DNA of 64,000 nt from positions 11,533,113 through 11,597,112 of the forward strand of contig NC_087081.1 in assembly GCF_026151205.1 (NCBI RefSeq). The letters are read 5' to 3'. The position numbers and the translations under genes were made by a program. This DNA comes from Bolinopsis microptera. Taxonomy: Eukaryota; Ctenophora; Tentaculata; Lobata; Bolinopsidae. Below are positions 51,055-61,425 of this stretch, piece by piece. How positions within the stretch are numbered: position 1 is the first letter of the stretch; every line of letters starts with the position of its first letter. Under the pieces are notes generated by a model. That model saw nothing but the letters and a program-made list of their open reading frames with translations, ran no database searches and was not told the origin of the DNA.

Positions 51055-51804
51055 ATATTGTATACTAATGCTAGTGGATTCTTTAACAAAATAGATGAAG
51101 TAAAATGTTTATTGATGCTAAACAAGAACATTGATATTATATGTGTCACAGAGACACATTTTGATAATGATATTTTAGATGCTGAAGTTCAAATTGACGG
51201 TTACACAATTTTTAGAAAAGACCGTGACTTTAAAATTGAATCTTCTAAAAAGGATATTAGTTCTGGAGGAGGGTCCATCATTTATGTTAAGAATTATATT
51301 AATTCATCATTAGTAAAAGAAAGTTGTAATGCACTTGATTCTTTAGCTGTGTTAATAGATACTGCAAGTGGTAAACTTTGTATTGGATGTATTTATAGAT
51401 CACCATCTTTAAATTCTGACCAAAATTTAAAATTAATTTCTTTTCTTAAAAATATTTGTAATGTTAATAATGATTTTGAAACACTCCTGGTAGGAGACTT
51501 TAATTTACCAGATGTCTCTTGGGAGACTGGTTGTGTAAATGGAGGTTTGGTCAGCACTAATAAGTCATTCTTGAATCAAGAAATCTATATTGATATGTTT
51601 AACGAAGCAGGGTTGTCCTGGTATTTTACTACTGAAATAACTAGGCGGCGGGTTGTAAAGGATAGACTCCAAGAGAGTCTGCTGGATCAAGTACTTTCCA
51701 CCAATGATGCACTTATTAATAAATGCACAGTGCTGTCCCCGATTGGCAAAAGTGATCATGTCAGTGTGGTAGTCGATCTAAGTGTTTTCTGTAGATTCAA
51801 TTAA
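51055..51804 (+). CDS. CR1-like LINE ORF2, APE endonuclease part
   Basis: The frame is open upstream into the end of ORF1 (in -1 relative to it) and has no ATG before the first conserved residues (ILYTNASGFFNKIDE). So ORF2 is probably reached by frameshift or reinitiation. Endonuclease motifs: CVTETHF, GGGSIIYV, CIYRSPS, LLVGDFNLPDVSW, DQVLS and SDHVSVVVDL. It stops at 51804 after CRFN while the RT is open one frame over from about 51782, so a single-base change near the TTTT at 51785 has split the protein. Confidence 0.8.
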   Translation: MLYTNASGFFNKIDEVKCLLMLNKNIDIICVTETHFDNDILDAEVQIDGYTIFRKDRDFKIESSKKDISSGGGSIIYVKNYINSSLVKESCNALDSLAVLIDTASGKLCIGCIYRSPSLNSDQNLKLISFLKNICNVNNDFETLLVGDFNLPDVSWETGCVNGGLVSTNKSFLNQEIYIDMFNEAGLSWYFTTEITRRRVVKDRLQESLLDQVLSTNDALINKCTVLSPIGKSDHVSVVVDLSVFCRFN

Positions 51805-54091
51805 ATGTAAAGAGAAGATTCTGAAACCATCATGGGGTAAAATAACTAATGATGATATTTTAAAGTTTAGTATTGAAAATATTAACTGGGATTTTAGTTG
51901 CTCTAATGATGTTCAGCTTATGTGGGATGAGTTACATGGCAAACTTACGACTGTTGCTGGGATAGTACCGACTAATTCGGTCTATAAAAACAACAGACCT
52001 GTGAAGCTGCCATGGGACACATCCTCATTGAAGCGCATGAGAAAGAACAAAGATAAAGCATGGACTGCATTTGATATTGAACCTTCTAGTGTTAATCTTA
52101 GTCATGCAAGTAGTAAACAGCTCATCTATGAGAATGAGGAAGTGAAAGCAAAGATAAGATATGAGAAGAAGATAACTTCTAATTTAAAGATCAATTGTAA
52201 ATCATTTTATTCTTATTTGAGAAATAAGAGAAAGGTTAAAGCTTCGGTACCAAGTTTAGATAAGGAAGACGGTACAAGGACAACTAGTGCAGGGGAGTCT
52301 GCAGAGGTACTTGCAAGTGCCTTTAGTTCTGTGTTTGTTAATGAGCCACTCGGCCCATTACCTAGAAGTTATAGTAAGAATACTAATAGTATATCTGATA
52401 TTGTTATTACCTTTGATAATGTTAAAAAGGAACTATTAAAGCTTAATATTTTTAAAAGCACTGGCCCAGATGGGCATCATCCAAAGCTGCTTAAGTCCCT
52501 AGCTGGAGATGCTAGTTTTGTAACAGCTCTTACTAAATTATTTAGTGCCTGTAGTGATACTGGAAATCTTCCGGAGGTATGGAAGTCGGCATCTGTAGTT
52601 GCACTTTTTAAAAAGGGCTCTAAGTCTGACCCTCTTAACTATAGACCAGTTTCTCTTACTTGTATTCTTTGTAAAGTTTATGAACAGTTTGTTAGATCCC
52701 ATGTGTTAGAATTTTTAGAAGACCGTATTTCAAAGGACCAACATGGGTTTGTTAAAGGAAAATCTTGTTTGTCAAATCTTTTGGAGACTTTCGACACTAT
52801 ACTTAATTTAATAGATGAAGGTGCTCCTGTGGACTTATTTTATTTTGATTTTAGTAAAGCTTTCGATTCTGTTCCCCATTATCGCTTGATTAACAAGCTA
52901 GAGAGTCTAGGGATAACTGGTAAAGTTCTAGATGTAATTACAGATTTTATCTCAAATAGAACTATGAGAGTGTGTGTAGAAGGTGAAACTTCAGAGTGGA
53001 AGATTGTATGGTCAGGAGTTCCCCAGGGATCAGTCCTTGGACCATTACTATTTGTGTTATTTATTAATGATTTACCAGATAACATTAAAAGTAAAGTTAA
53101 AATATTTGCTGATGATCTTAAGCTTATAGCTAATGCCTCCGAGCATGAAACTATAGCTAATGATCTGAACGAACTAGAGATGTGGGAGAGTAAATGGCTT
53201 TTAAAGTTTAATCCTACTAAGTGTTCAGTAATGCATTTAGATGTTAACGATAACCCAAGATCAAGTTATTCTCTTAATGGAGTTACATTGGCAGAATCTG
53301 TACAGGAAAAAGACTTGGGAGTTATAACCCATAACTCTCTGCTTTGGAATGAACAGATTAAGGCTTCAATATCTAAAGCCAACAGAATGATATGTTGGAT
53401 TGTTAGAAATCTGATTATCAGGGAAAAATCTGTGATGATATCCATTTACAAAGCTTTAATAAGACCCCATTTAGAGTATTGTGTTCAATTGTGGAGTCCA
53501 GTTGCGGCTCATGGAAGTTGGGGGATCATCTTGGAGCTGGAGAGCGTCCAGAGGCGGTTTACCCGTCTGATTGACGAGGTGGGTACTCTTCCATACAGTC
53601 GTCGACTGGAAATCCTCAATTTGACAACGCTGGCAGAGCGGCGAATACGTGGGGACCTCATTGAATCTTTTAAAATGATAAGTGGTTTGGCCAACTACGG
53701 AGATGGTTTGTTCAGTATGAGCAGATCTGGTCTTAATGTGGTATCAAACAGTAGATGCAGTAAAAGTAGCAGTAAAATGAAGAAAGTCCAAAGTTCTTTT
53801 CTTCCGGAGAGGGTGAGACCATATTGGAACAAACTCCCCTCGGATGTCAAGAATTGTGGGACTGTGTTAAGTTTTAAAATAAGATTAGAGGCTTTCAAAA
53901 AAGAGACTATTTTAAACGGATCCGTAAATGATATTCATTTTTGGTATGTTTCGGACGAAGTATTAGGAAAGATTGAGGGATTAAATTATGCTACTAATAA
54001 AGAGAAGCACAATGAATATCTTGTGTGTCATCCTCATGTTGCTAAGAAACGCTTTATTAACTTATATAGTAGTGGAAAGTATGTAAATTAG
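51782..54091 (+). CDS. CR1-like LINE ORF2, reverse transcriptase part
   Basis: About 769 codons with no internal stop. Linker (WGKITNDDILKFSIENINWD), then RT: FKSTGPDGHHPKLL, VVALFKKGSKSDPLNYRPVS, DQHGFVKGKSC, FDFSKAFDSVPH, GVPQGSVLGPLLF, IFADDLKLI; then LRPHLEYC-like IRPHLEYCVQLWSP, FTRLIDEV and a C-terminal domain. It should be fused to the endonuclease at 51055-51804. Apart from that one shift the ORF is clean, so either the copy died recently or the shift is a sequencing error. Confidence 0.85.
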   Translation: MFSVDSIKCKEKILKPSWGKITNDDILKFSIENINWDFSCSNDVQLMWDELHGKLTTVAGIVPTNSVYKNNRPVKLPWDTSSLKRMRKNKDKAWTAFDIEPSSVNLSHASSKQLIYENEEVKAKIRYEKKITSNLKINCKSFYSYLRNKRKVKASVPSLDKEDGTRTTSAGESAEVLASAFSSVFVNEPLGPLPRSYSKNTNSISDIVITFDNVKKELLKLNIFKSTGPDGHHPKLLKSLAGDASFVTALTKLFSACSDTGNLPEVWKSASVVALFKKGSKSDPLNYRPVSLTCILCKVYEQFVRSHVLEFLEDRISKDQHGFVKGKSCLSNLLETFDTILNLIDEGAPVDLFYFDFSKAFDSVPHYRLINKLESLGITGKVLDVITDFISNRTMRVCVEGETSEWKIVWSGVPQGSVLGPLLFVLFINDLPDNIKSKVKIFADDLKLIANASEHETIANDLNELEMWESKWLLKFNPTKCSVMHLDVNDNPRSSYSLNGVTLAESVQEKDLGVITHNSLLWNEQIKASISKANRMICWIVRNLIIREKSVMISIYKALIRPHLEYCVQLWSPVAAHGSWGIILELESVQRRFTRLIDEVGTLPYSRRLEILNLTTLAERRIRGDLIESFKMISGLANYGDGLFSMSRSGLNVVSNSRCSKSSSKMKKVQSSFLPERVRPYWNKLPSDVKNCGTVLSFKIRLEAFKKETILNGSVNDIHFWYVSDEVLGKIEGLNYATNKEKHNEYLVCHPHVAKKRFINLYSSGKYVN

Positions 54092-54235
54092 ATTCATTTT
54101 ATCTTGGTTGTTTAGGCCAATAGATTTAAGATATTTTTAAAACTTTAGTAGATATATTTTTGATGATGTGTGATGATGTTTGTGTCATTATATTTTGATT
54201 TGATTTTGATTTGTTGCATGACTAAAGTTTGGCAG

Positions 54236-54855
54236 AATACACAATAGTTTTCTTGTTCCTCACTCAATCATCTCAGCAACCATTCCAACTCATACCTAAA
54301 CGGTGAGTTTCACAGCTGAGATCATATACATTGTCATTCATCTAAACTCAGAAAAGCTCTTTTGTCAGCACTGCTGGCAATCCCTATCACACTTTTCTGG
54401 TGCCCATATCCTTTCAGGTGTTGGGAAATCGATCTCTAAACGGAGCGCAAAGCAAAGGCTGCAAAGACAATCAGACTACGTCCAAAGAGAACAAAATAGC
54501 TACTCCCTACTACTTGGTACTGTAAACTGTTAATCAATTTGGAAACATTTGGAATTCAGTTTAACAACGCGACGGACAGTGTATAAACATTGATATTCTT
54601 GGACATTAACAAGGACAATCACTTGACAAAACTAGTTATAATAAAGTTTAGCCAAGTGTTGCCTGTTTCAAGAGCTCGTTTTTAAAGCTCTTTCTGGAAA
54701 GTTAAGCCAGGTCAATAAAGCTTAACACCCCATTACTCTGACTAGACATTTATCAAGTCAGATATCATAGAATTGTGACAGTTAAAGCTAGTTTTACAAA
54801 AGCTCTGGGCTGTAACAATTCTACTTGGTTTGGTTTCTAGTGACGGCACACAAAG
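54236..54855 (+). other. Presumed 5' UTR of the terminal I/Jockey-like LINE
   Basis: Non-coding DNA between the tail of the CR1-like LINE and the ATG at 54856. The exact start of the element is not visible. It lacks the 41-nt leader found at 40522 and 50051. Confidence 0.4.
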
Positions 54856-55411
54856 ATGTCTATTAAACTGAAACCTAACAAACCAAAGGTTGTGTCAATT
54901 GCAACAGTTGACACTGCAAAAAACAACCAACTCGAAAGTTTGTATTGTAGCCTATTAGAGACTTCTGATTCAATTGTTGTGTCAGCCTCAAATAGAAAGA
55001 TGCTCACAAACTGTATAAAAACAAGTCACATATACACCCAGCTCCAACTATTGAGTCCAAGTTCAGAAGTTCTTTTTTGCTTTGACGGGCAGTCGCACTT
55101 TCTCTGCTCCTTTGTTGAACTTTCGGATACTGCTCACCAAATTGCCCTGCCTAAAGATATTGTTCTTGCATACTCTGGCAAAACATTAAGCTTCGAAGAC
55201 AAAAAGAAAGTGCTATACCAGATGCACATAGGAGAAAAACTACACGATGTAGCAGATGTCCCATGGTGGGCCTTAACACTCCCACAGATGATTGCAGTTG
55301 CCCAAGAACGACTTGAAAACATTGTTGATGCAAAAGTAAGAGCACTTTCTTACCCCTACACCTGGCTGGCAACTAAACTGAAGTCGGGTATAGAGTTCAA
55401 ACAGCAGTTTG
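54856..55411 (+). pseudogene. I/Jockey-like LINE ORF1, 5' part, interrupted by copia
   Basis: 185 codons from ATG 54856 (MSIKLKPNKPKVVSIATV...), unrecognised, moderately hydrophobic, ending FKQQF at the 5-bp target duplication gtttg (55407-55411). The frame resumes at 60776 after the copia element. Its assignment to the LINE rests on this continuity and on the PHD and CCHC frames that follow. Interrupted and non-functional in this copy. Confidence 0.6.
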
Positions 55412-55544
55412 TGTTAATCTTATATACCATTTGCAGGATGGCAGAAACTCCAGGAGGCTTTGTCTGACTTGATTTGTATTCCTTGTTTGAAGTTCATGTT
55501 TCTATCATCCACTAGTGTTACTGTCTCACTTTATTGAATTAAAA
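55412..55544 (+). repeat. Copia 5' LTR
   Basis: 133 bp starting tgttaatc. It is followed by gtgatagcagga, the likely primer-binding region, and the gag ATG at 55558. Confidence 0.88.
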
Positions 55545-55557
55545 GTGATAGCAGGAA

Positions 55558-58002
55558 ATGTCGGAAAATCAAGTGAACAGTAGTGGACCACCTATCCCTA
55601 AGTTAGGAGATTCTTATCTTTTGTTCAAGAAAGAAGTGAAATTGTGGTCGGCAACCACATTGATCGAAGAAAAGCGTCAAGCAGGATGTATTGTTTTTAT
55701 GTTACCTCAGAAGGCTAAGTCTGAGGCAGTGGAAGTTCCACTTGAAGTATTACAAAATGGCAGAACAGACACAGTAGAAGGTGCTGAAGTAAAGACATCG
55801 GGATTAGACTGCCTCCTGGAGGTCCTTGATGGAATTTATCTTGAAGATTTGGCTAAGGAAAAGTTCAAGACTTATGACATGTTCAGAAAGTTAAGTCGGG
55901 AAGGAAGCCAAGATGTCAAGGAGTTTATTTCGTCATTCGAAAAAGTTGTAAAACGAATGGAAGAGCATGATATTAAGCTTCCACAACCTGTTCTAGCGTA
56001 TGAATTACTTAGAAGTTGTAATGTTAGTGATTACAAGTATTCTGTTGCCATTACTATGTGTGGCGACTTAACATACAATAACATGAAAGAAACGATAAAG
56101 AAGATCACAACTATGAAAGATCCAGAAAGTTCACACCAGAGAATGATTGGTGTAGTTAAAGAAGACTCTACATTTTATACTGGTAACTCCTGTATTGAAA
56201 ATCAGTTTAATATGTATGATGAATACGAAAATGAAAATGAAGTACTGAATGCTCAGGAAATGGAGCAGCATGCATATTACAGCCAAGGAAGAAGTGGCTA
56301 TTCGGGAAGAGGATACCGGGGATATGGCTTTAGAAGAGGAAATGGTAGAGGAGCCAGAGGATACCGACAACAGAATCAACAGCAGGAAAGTCAACATCAG
56401 GTAGCTGCGGGTGTCAGAAGTGACAGAAAAATGAACCCAACAGACAAATATGGGCGGCATTTTACTTGTAATGTTTGCAAGTCGATTTACCACTTTTCTA
56501 GAGATTGTCCAGAACGCCGCAGAATAAACAAAAGTGGAAATCAGGTAACGAGTGAGAATGTAAATCTCTTTATGAATGCTCCTGCCCAAGAAGAGAACTC
56601 AAATGTTATGGACCAATTTACCAGTGACAACTTTGGGTTAGCAGTTCTTGACAGTGGATGCAACAAAACGGTTTGTGGAAAGGAATGGTTGAAAGTCTAT
56701 CTTCAGTCGCTGTCTCCAGAAGATCTCATTAAGGTGTGCTATGAAGAGAAACATGTATCGTTTAAATTTGGAGATAATGCACCATCAAAGTCAAGGACAT
56801 GCTGCACATTCCCAGCCGTTGTATGTGACAAACAGGTGAACATTGTGGCACAAGTTGTTGATGATCAGATTCCATTACTGATTAGCAAACAGTCAATGAA
56901 AGATGCTAGAATGGTATTGGACTTTGGAGATGACACAGTGAAGGCTTTTGGTGTAAAGCAGAAAATCATCTTCAATGAATCAGGACACTGTAGCATCCCT
57001 CTGAGCAAGAATACTATCCATCAACAAGTCTGCTTATGTAAATCAGGAGAGGAAATTGTAAACCTGACCATGGAAAGTACTGACAAAAGAAAGATAGCGA
57101 TTAAGCTACATAAGCAATTCGCCCATCCCCCACCTGAAAAGTTAAAGTCACTCTTAAGAACAGCAGGACAGCTTACCAAGGAAATTGCTCGAGAGATTGA
57201 CACAGTATCGTCTAACTGTGATGTGTGCAAGAGATACAAGCGACCGAATAATCGTCCAGTAGTCTGTATGCCTTTAGCCAAAGACTTCAATGATACCGTT
57301 GCCATGGATATTAAGGTGTACGACAAGAATAAAAACATTTACATCCAGCACATGATTGACCATAAAACCAGATTCTCTGCTGCAAAAGTTATCAGGTCAA
57401 AAGACAAGGAAACCATTGTGGAAAGTGTCTTTACACACTGGATCAACACTTTTGGACCACCGAAGAAGTTCATGAGTGACAATGGAGGGGAATATGTTAA
57501 CAAAAGTTTTGTTGACCTCTGTGAGAAATTCAACGTTCATATCATCACTACTGGTGCTGAAGCACCTTGGAGCAATGCCCTTGTAGAACGGCACCATGCA
57601 CTTTTGTCTAACAGTATGATAAAGATCATGGAAGATACTAAATGCTCAGTTGAAGTTGCTTTAGCATGGGCCTGTCATGCCAAGAACACTTTGGCAAATG
57701 TAAATGGTTTCTCGCCATATCAGTTAATCTTTGGCAAAAATCCATCTCTCACTTCTATTGATGATCCCTATGCTAGTCCAACGATTGTTGAAGATGAGAG
57801 TCCAAGTGAAACTGTTGCCAAGAACATCTCTGCCATCTACAGTGCTCGAAAAAGAATGATGGAAAGCGAAGCTAGTGAGATGATCAGACGAGCCATTAGA
57901 TCAAAACTAGAGAAGTGTACACTGATGAGATACAGTCGGGTGATATGGTGTACTACAAAAGAAATGATGATAAGCGATGGCGAGGACCAGGAACAGTTAT
58001 AG
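55558..58002 (+). CDS. Copia gag, protease and integrase
   Basis: 814 codons. Gag helical region at about 10-200. Glycine/arginine-rich stretch (SGRGYRGYGFRRGNG, about 240-270). CCHC knuckle CNVCKSIYHFSRDC (about 304). Aspartic protease LDSGCNKTV (about 363). Integrase zinc-binding end (HKQFAH...CDVCKRY, about 517-560) and catalytic acids in AMDIKVYD, SDNGGEY and ALVERHH (about 582, 640, 676). Near 57910 the reading frame is lost: the true continuation (DEIQSGDMVYYKRNDDKRWR) is in the next frame, so the last 30 or so residues here are out of frame. Confidence 0.88.
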   Translation: MSENQVNSSGPPIPKLGDSYLLFKKEVKLWSATTLIEEKRQAGCIVFMLPQKAKSEAVEVPLEVLQNGRTDTVEGAEVKTSGLDCLLEVLDGIYLEDLAKEKFKTYDMFRKLSREGSQDVKEFISSFEKVVKRMEEHDIKLPQPVLAYELLRSCNVSDYKYSVAITMCGDLTYNNMKETIKKITTMKDPESSHQRMIGVVKEDSTFYTGNSCIENQFNMYDEYENENEVLNAQEMEQHAYYSQGRSGYSGRGYRGYGFRRGNGRGARGYRQQNQQQESQHQVAAGVRSDRKMNPTDKYGRHFTCNVCKSIYHFSRDCPERRRINKSGNQVTSENVNLFMNAPAQEENSNVMDQFTSDNFGLAVLDSGCNKTVCGKEWLKVYLQSLSPEDLIKVCYEEKHVSFKFGDNAPSKSRTCCTFPAVVCDKQVNIVAQVVDDQIPLLISKQSMKDARMVLDFGDDTVKAFGVKQKIIFNESGHCSIPLSKNTIHQQVCLCKSGEEIVNLTMESTDKRKIAIKLHKQFAHPPPEKLKSLLRTAGQLTKEIAREIDTVSSNCDVCKRYKRPNNRPVVCMPLAKDFNDTVAMDIKVYDKNKNIYIQHMIDHKTRFSAAKVIRSKDKETIVESVFTHWINTFGPPKKFMSDNGGEYVNKSFVDLCEKFNVHIITTGAEAPWSNALVERHHALLSNSMIKIMEDTKCSVEVALAWACHAKNTLANVNGFSPYQLIFGKNPSLTSIDDPYASPTIVEDESPSETVAKNISAIYSARKRMMESEASEMIRRAIRSKLEKCTLMRYSRVIWCTTKEMMISDGEDQEQL

Positions 58003-58550
58003 GTGTGGACAAGAAAGTTGTAGTTGTAAGACATGGTGGGTATATTGTTCGATGCCATCGGATTCATGTTGTCAATGTAAATGAACTGTACTCAAAAGAT
58101 GTTTCCGAAGTAAGTGGGACCGATCCACCAGATGAGCCTAATCCCACTGTTGAAGAATTTTACAATGCAACTCAAATGCTGAAAAATGATGTTCTGTTGA
58201 ACGCTTTCGATAATGCTCCTGCTGAAGAGGATGATAATAATACTGTAAGCACAGATAATATACCACAAAGCAACGAAACTAATGTAGAGGAATCAATGTC
58301 TACAAAGGAGCAGAAGTTCTGCAAAGCTAAGTCAAAGTATGAGAAGAAGAAGGTCAGTATCGAAGTGTTAAACACTGACCCATATAAGTCACAGAAGACT
58401 GACGAAATCGAAAAATGGAAGCAAAACAATGTGTATGAAGAGGTTGAGGCTCACGAAGTAGATGATCAGTTTGTCCCCATTTCGACAAGGTGGGTCACAA
58501 ATGACAATGGTCATAAGAAAAAGGCCCGTTTGGTAGCTCGAGGTTTTTGA
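57915..58550 (+). pseudogene. Copia pol middle part, frame-shifted
   Basis: Continues copia pol one frame over: chromodomain-like/linker region (GDMVYYKRNDDKRWRGPGTV), acidic spacer, then the start of RT (WVTNDNGHKKKARLVARGF). A TGA at 58548-58550 interrupts right after ARGF. The following codons (EIPLDSTERVSPT) stay in the same frame, so this is a point nonsense change, not a shift. Confidence 0.8.
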
Positions 58551-59865
58551 GAAATTCCTCTTGATAGTACCGAAAGAGTCAGTCCTACTTGTCGAAAAGA
58601 ATCTCTAAGACTTCTATTCACAGTAGCAGCATCAATGAAGTGGCCTATTCATTCTCTTGATATAACCTCAGCATTTCTACAAGGTAAACCAATTGAGCGA
58701 CTAGTTTATCTTACCCCTCCAAAGGAATGCTATAAACCAGGAATACTGTGGAAGCTGAACAAATGTGTTTATGGACTGTCAGATGCTGCAAAGATGTGGT
58801 ACAGAAATGTAAAAGACCACAGTGAACAAGCTGGTTTAAAGAAATGTTTATATGATGATGCTCTGTTCTTTTCAAGAGTTGACAAAGAAGATCTTGCAGG
58901 AATAATGACTGTACATGTAGATGACTTCATCTATGCAGGGACCAAAGGTTTTGAGTCTAATATTCACAAAGATGTGCTGCATGGATTTGAGATTAAGTCA
59001 CAGGAAGCATCGCGATTCACATATCTTGGACTTGAGGTGGAGCAAGATCCAATCTCATATGAAATCACTGTTGGACAGTCAGATTATATCAGTGCTTTAA
59101 AGACCATAGGACTATCAAGTAACAGAAGAAGCCAGAAAACACATGCTCTGACTCACGAAGAGTATGTACAGTACAGATCAGGTGTTGGACAACTTATCTG
59201 GTTATCTGTCCAAACCAGACCAGATATTTCGTTTGATGCTTGTCAGTTGAGCAATAATCTGAAAGATCCCAACGTCTCAGACATAATGCTTCACAACAAG
59301 ATAGTCAAAAAGCTTAAAACTGATGAAGATGCCCCACTGACCTTCAGAGAACTGCCTAACATAAAGAATGGAGTAAGACTACTTACATACAGTGATGCAT
59401 CGTTTGGAAATCTTAGTAACAATGGTAGTCAGTGTGGGTATCTGATACTTATTTCGGATAAAGATGGTAGAGTCAAAAACCCTGTCTGTTGGAAATCTGT
59501 AAAGTTGGACAGAGTCTGTTACAGTACTTTAGCCGCTGAAAGCCTTGCACTCCTGAAAGCGGCTGATCACACCATTTTTATTCAGCAAACACTACAACAA
59601 ATACTGGGAGATTCTTTAAATGTGACCATAGACTGTTTTATTGACAATAAAGGACTTCTAGAGCTTGTACAGAAGACAAAGGACCCCATTGAAAAAAGAC
59701 TGATAGTTACCATGGCATCACTAAGGGAAATGGTTGAGAAGGGTGAAATAACTGTTAACTTTATGCCCTCAAGGGACGATGCCTGCTGATGTTTTGACTA
59801 AGAGAGGGCCTAGTTCTCAAAGTCTGCGTATGTGTTTGAGAGGGACTAGTATTTTTAAAGAGTGA
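58551..59865 (+). pseudogene. Copia reverse transcriptase and RNase H
   Basis: RT continues after the TGA: LDITSAFLQG, LNKCVYGLSDAAKMWY, catalytic VHVDDFIYAG. RNase H: TYSDASFGNLS, STLAAESLAL, DNKGLLELVQ. The frame ends at 59789 after MPSRDDAC, but one frame over it continues PADVLTKRGPSSQ... to a TGA at 59865, the usual copia C-terminus. A single extra base near 59777 explains this. Confidence 0.82.
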
Positions 59866-60075
59866 ACATCGAATTTATTTTTTATTTATGGATTTATCGT
59901 TTATATTTTTAGCTTTTTCATACATTTTAATGTCATTTTTGTTTTGAGTCAGAATCTTTATTTTTTACTTTTGCAGATTAGTTTTTAAAATCAGTGCGTG
60001 TGAGTTTCATGGGATTTTTAAAGTGCAAACTAAGTTACTTGACTAGTTTTGCTATGATTATTAAAATGTTTACCT

Positions 60076-60113
<38 letters not shown>

Positions 60114-60637
60114 AAAGACCGAAGTCCCGGCAATAGCCTGGTTCCCCTGGGTTGTTGTAAAATGATAATATAAAAATCCGAAGTCCCGGTCAGTAACCTG
60201 AACTGTGTTTAGGATAACTGAGAAGAAAAAAAAAAGAAAAAAAAAAAGAAAAGGGGATATATATTAGTCAGTTGAGACACCTGTTTAACCTCCCTCTGAA
60301 GTCCTCCTTTATGAGGCAGCCTTTTAGCCTGCATAACTCTTTGTGGAGCTGGTATTGATTTGTTTGTTTTGGTTCATTACCACTGGCTTTTAAGTTAGTT
60401 GAGAGGATTGCACAATCTATCCTCATATCACACCCATCTCATTTAATCATCATTCACATATGGCCATTTATACACAGAAGAAAGAAGATTTATAAAGATC
60501 TACAGAAGAAGCATTTCTAAACAGCTGCCAACGCCTAACGAATAAGTTCTCCTGCTACATGTTCTGGTATCCGTGAAGATCGCCTAATAAAGCCGGATAC
60601 CGTGAAGAAACAGAAAGAAAAACTAAAAGAGGACTGA
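59866..60637 (+). other. Copia 3' untranslated region
   Basis: Contains a 32-bp A run (60079-60110), a second A-rich stretch (60220-60255) and a diverged pair of ccgaagtcccgg segments (60120 and 60179). The bases before the 3' LTR (ctaaaagaggactga) are the likely polypurine tract. Confidence 0.6.
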
Positions 60638-60770
60638 TGTTAATCTTATATACCATTTGCAGGATGGCAGAAACTCCAGGAGGCTTTGTCTGACTTGATT
60701 TGTATTCCTTGTTTGAAGTTCATGTTTCTATCATCCACTAGTGTTACTGTCTCACTTTATTGAATTAAAA
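60638..60770 (+). repeat. Copia 3' LTR
   Basis: Identical to the 5' LTR. Followed by gtttg, the target duplication. Confidence 0.88.
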
Positions 60771-60775
60771 GTTTG

Positions 60776-61400
60776 GAGTTCCTAGTAACTTCGATTATGC
60801 ACTCTTTGCATTTTTTTTTGCATGAAAACTCCCTTGGATTGTTCCTGGTCCTGTGTCAAGTCTGCTGAGAACAAAGAGTATGTCTCTCAAGTCAAGACTC
60901 TTTTCACAAAGATGCAATCACCACCTCATACCCTTTTAAAGCCACATCCAAAAATCTCCTTACATAACTCTGCAAATCAAAAATCAGGACCCAATATCAA
61001 GTGGGAAATCAGCAACTCATTACGACAAGTCTTACATCTGTAGCTGTGAGGACACCGAGCACATTTGAGATCGATCTTGAATCAGATTTTTCACTTGTTC
61101 CGTCCATATTAAAGAAAGACTTGCATGTCATCCAAGAGGACTCTGGAATTCTATGCTGCCATTGCCAGAAGGAATGCAAACAGGAGTTGCTCACATGCGG
61201 ATACTGTGAACTGAAAGTACACTACAAATGTTATGATTCACAAACAACAACATCAACAACAAAAAGATCTGGTGAAACTAGGAAAAAGCCAATGGCAGAC
61301 TCCACATATAAAAATATATGCAAAATTGAGAATTTGCATTGGCTTTGCAATTCATGTGACTCTCCAAGCCTACTAAACCACATCTGGATCTAGCCTCCGT
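60776..61400 (+). pseudogene. I/Jockey-like LINE ORF1, middle part with PHD-like finger, frame-shifted
   Basis: After the copia duplication the earlier frame resumes (GVPSNFDYALFAF) and ends at a TGA following a run of nine T (60811-60819). The next open frames are 60822-61043 (KTPLDCSWSCVKSAENK...) and 61001-61393. The latter holds a PHD-like finger: CCHCQKECKQELLTCGYCEL, HYKC, WLCNSC (about 61150-61365). At about 61370 the frame shifts again into the CCHC part. At least three single-base shifts thus lie in 600 bp, so this copy is decayed or the assembly has errors here. Confidence 0.55.
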
Positions 61401-61425
61401 AAAAGTTAAAGCTAAAATCGCAGAG

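Larger units (their letters stand above)
50051..54235 (+). mobile_element. CR1-like non-LTR retrotransposon, near full length
   Basis: Order: 41-nt leader (50051-50091), ORF1 with PHD finger (50099-51052), APE endonuclease (51055-51804), RT (51782-54091), then a 3' UTR ending in ttttgatttgattttgattt-type repeats near 54200, the microsatellite-like tail usual for CR1/L2. I found no clear target duplication, as is common for this group. One frameshift separates endonuclease from RT. Confidence 0.85.
55412..60770 (+). mobile_element. Ty1/copia LTR retrotransposon
   Basis: LTRs 55412-55544 and 60638-60770 are identical over 133 bp (tgttaatc...gaattaaaa). The 5-bp duplication gtttg flanks them (55407-55411; 60771-60775). 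The inside has gag, protease, integrase, RT and RNase H in copia order. It is inserted in ORF1 of the terminal LINE. The coding region carries two frameshifts and one stop despite the identical LTRs. Confidence 0.92.
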
